Source of the DNA: Candidatus Zhuqueibacterota bacterium
GTDB taxonomy: Bacteria; Zhuqueibacterota; Zhuqueibacteria; Oceanimicrobiales; Oceanimicrobiaceae
Length of the DNA stretch: 64,000 bases
Assembly (NCBI GenBank): GCA_029262055.1
Contig: JAJDAD010000010.1
Coordinates: 62,001 to 126,000 of the forward strand
Direction: 5' to 3'
Both the position numbers and the translations under genes were made by a program. Shown piece by piece: positions 62,349 to 64,000 of this stretch (its first letter is position 1; each line of letters begins with the position of its first letter). Below the pieces are notes generated by a model that worked only from the letters and a program-made list of their open reading frames with translations, was not told where the DNA came from and did not search any database.

Positions 62349-63379
62349 TAATCTAATCCTGACTTCGGTTCCGCCACTGTTTCCAGCAGCCGCCTGACGA
62401 TGTCATCCGACGTTACCTTTTCCGACTCTGCAAAGAAGTTGGTCAGAATGCGGTGCCTGAGCACGGGCAGCGCAAGCGCCTTGACATCCGCGACCGAGAC
62501 ATTGTAGCGACCTTGCATGATCGCCCTGGCTTTGGCGCCCAGAATCAGGAATTGTGACGCGCGCAGTCCAGCGCCCCAACTGACCCAGTTTTTCACAAAA
62601 TCAGGCGCTGCCGGATTACCGGGCCGGCTCGCGGTCACGAGGCGCACTGCGTACTGCGCGACCTGCTGCGCGAGCGGCACTTTTCGCACCACACTTTGAA
62701 ACTGCACCACATCCGCACCGGTGATCACGCGGTTCAATTGCGGCATGTAGTTGGATGTAGTCGACGTCACGACCTTGACTTCATCCTCTTCGTTGAGATA
62801 ATCGACAACAATGTTGAACATAAACCGGTCTAACTGCGCCTCGGGCAGGGGATAGGTGCCCTCGAGCTCGATGGGGTTTTGAGTCGCAAGCACAAAGAAC
62901 GGCTCCTCCAGCTCGTAAGTATTGCCGCCGGCGGTCACGCTGTGCTCCTGCATGGCTTCGAGAAGCGCGGCCTGGGTCTTCGGAGGCGTCCGGTTGATCT
63001 CGTCAGCCAGGATGATGTTTGCGAATACCGGGCCTTTGACAAATTCCAACTCGCGCCTTCCGGTTGTTCTGTCTTCCTCGATAACGTCGGTTCCGACAAT
63101 ATCTGAAGGCATCAAATCCGGGGTGAATTGGATGCGCTTGAACTTCAGGTCGAGGATTTGGGCCAGTGTTCTGATCAGCAGTGTTTTGGCCAAACCCGGC
63201 ACGCCGGTGATCAGGCAGTGCCCGCCGGTAACCAGGGCCAGCATGACCTGGTTGATGACCTCATCCTGGCCAACGATGCTTTTGCGCAGTTCTTTGTAGA
63301 CCTTGTCGCTGCCGTCGCGCAGTTTCTCGACTAAGATCAAATCTTTTTCGGATTCAGCGGTTGCCGGACTATCCAACAT
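62348..63379 (-). CDS. MoxR-family AAA+ ATPase
   Basis: The protein has 343 aa from ATG 63379, which is chosen because GGAG lies 5 nt before it; the upstream ATG 63394 has no ribosome binding site. Walker A is GVPGLAKT (59-66), Walker B is IILADEINR (about 122-130), and sensor 1 is the ATQNPIE segment. The arginine-finger/lid region ends in the MoxR-specific C-terminal helices. It should be a hexameric chaperone that acts on the neighbouring vWA proteins. It lies 24 nt after the DUF4159 gene. Confidence 0.96.
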   Translation of the reverse strand: MLDSPATAESEKDLILVEKLRDGSDKVYKELRKSIVGQDEVINQVMLALVTGGHCLITGVPGLAKTLLIRTLAQILDLKFKRIQFTPDLMPSDIVGTDVIEEDRTTGRRELEFVKGPVFANIILADEINRTPPKTQAALLEAMQEHSVTAGGNTYELEEPFFVLATQNPIELEGTYPLPEAQLDRFMFNIVVDYLNEEDEVKVVTSTTSNYMPQLNRVITGADVVQFQSVVRKVPLAQQVAQYAVRLVTASRPGNPAAPDFVKNWVSWGAGLRASQFLILGAKARAIMQGRYNVSVADVKALALPVLRHRILTNFFAESEKVTSDDIVRRLLETVAEPKSGLD

Positions 63380-63403
63380 TTTTTCTCCAATCATAGTGTG
63401 CCG

Positions 63404-64000
63404 TTAATGACTCAATGCGTAAACAACGAAATTAATTCCTAGTTTGTAAGCCTCTGCCGAATACTCCGGCGGATAGCGCGGGTCGTAGGTGTGCTCCCAG
63501 GCATCACCCATATCCATATTTCGAATCACCAGAACCATGAGCCGGCCCTGGTCGTCAAACATGCCCATGCACCTTTGGTTGATTCCGCCTTTTTCATGTG
63601 TCCGCCCGTTGAGCCAGGAGCCCAGTCCCGGCACCTGCAGCAATTCGTCAAAGTCGTAAAAACAGTGAAAGATTGGGTGATCGATAGGAATGTCGACCAA
63701 GTGGCGCTCCGGGAAGACTTTACGCATCTGTTCGACGAAATTCTGCCACTCGAAAGGCCCGTGAAAATCGTCCACCATCAGGAAGCCGCCGCGCTGCAGC
63801 CACTCGGCTAACTTGTCCGCCTCCGGCTGTGACAACGCCATGTAACCGACCTCGACGATGTAGGCGAAGGGGTACCGGAAAAACTCGGTGTCGAGCAGGG
63901 ACAACGACACCGCGCGTTCGGCGACATTAATGCTCGACCAGTTTTGCAGACCGCGCATGAAGTTCTCTTCCGCGGTCGGATAATCGACGGTCCAGCTCTC
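63404..64000 (-). CDS. DUF4159-domain protein (5' end outside window)
   Basis: About 199 residues are visible, read from the right edge; the frame is open to base 64000, so the start is upstream. WTVDYPTAEENFMRGLQNW and YIVEVGYMALSQPEADKLAEWLQRGGFLMVDDFHG are typical of DUF4159, which has a GATase1-like fold. It precedes MoxR and DUF58 in the same direction, the usual gene order in Bat-type operons of Acidobacteria and FCB relatives. The N-terminal signal or membrane part, if present, is out of view. Confidence 0.85.
   Translation of the reverse strand, partial: ESWTVDYPTAEENFMRGLQNWSSINVAERAVSLSLLDTEFFRYPFAYIVEVGYMALSQPEADKLAEWLQRGGFLMVDDFHGPFEWQNFVEQMRKVFPERHLVDIPIDHPIFHCFYDFDELLQVPGLGSWLNGRTHEKGGINQRCMGMFDDQGRLMVLVIRNMDMGDAWEHTYDPRYPPEYSAEAYKLGINFVVYALSH

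Noticed and set aside
1-64000. CRISPR arrays, tRNA or rRNA genes, transposases
   Set aside because: No regular spaced repeats, cloverleaf-like segments, rRNA signatures or transposase motifs were recognised on reading. A tRNAscan or Infernal run would be needed for a firm negative.

Overview
The window is about 64 kb of gene-dense bacterial DNA with no RNA genes, IS transposases or CRISPR arrays that I could recognise. It reads as a chromosome segment of a Gram-negative (outer-membrane) bacterium. The evidence is several lipoprotein signal peptides, a Wzi-like outer-membrane barrel, gmhA (heptose synthesis) and O-antigen or capsule genes. The GlmU-like NTP_transf_4 protein and the MoxR/DUF58/BatA/DUF4159 operon fit the FCB superphylum or related lineages, for example Calditrichota or KSB1-like. 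That placement is inference and no marker gene is present. GTG and TTG starts are common.

Region 1 (1-33.5 kb, all + strand) is a surface-polysaccharide locus. It opens with two GT2 glycosyltransferases, then rfbF-rfbG-rfbH plus an RmlC-like epimerase and an SDR reductase. This is the gene set expected for a CDP-3,6-dideoxyhexose, and the epimerase points to an ascarylose-type sugar. Next come a methyltransferase, a membrane protein, two related GT4 transferases, an O-antigen ligase/polymerase-like protein and an MBOAT/SGNH O-acylation pair. A tightly packed block at 14.1-26.2 kb (methyltransferase to 27.7 kb) is the most unusual part. It holds an SGNH-carbamoyltransferase fusion, a DUF362 protein, an asparagine-synthetase-like ligase without the nucleophilic Cys2, a GT4-GNAT fusion, a CapK/PaaK-like adenylating enzyme, an ExoA-like GT2 and a methyltransferase. 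The locus ends with a Wzi-like barrel, a DegT aminotransferase carrying an insertion, and a phosphoglycosyl transferase fused to a CapD/PglF-type dehydratase. Together the last two could make and load a bacillosamine-type first sugar. A good intrinsic terminator closes the locus. No Wzx flippase or ABC exporter is visible.

Region 2 (33.5-52.6 kb) is a mixed housekeeping segment on both strands. It contains a GlmU-like nucleotidyltransferase, an SDR, a bestrophin-like channel, an M13 peptidase lipoprotein, a CE7 esterase, a YgiQ radical SAM protein and a Cys/Met-metabolism PLP enzyme. It also contains a large HExxH-propeller-barrel protein, gmhA, an endonuclease III with a defective-looking Fe-S motif, an M49-like peptidase, an M48 peptidase and a small lipoprotein. 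Two copies of a short intergenic element with terminal inverted repeats lie at 33.7 and 50.2 kb.

Region 3 (52.5-64 kb, - strand) is one operon read from right to left: DUF4159, MoxR ATPase, DUF58, BatA-like vWA protein, DUF4175-like giant coiled-coil protein, a second vWA/GATase-like membrane protein, and finally a caspase-fold protein with EF-hand-type loops and no cysteine at all. It resembles aerotolerance (Bat) operons, with a pseudo-caspase added at the end.
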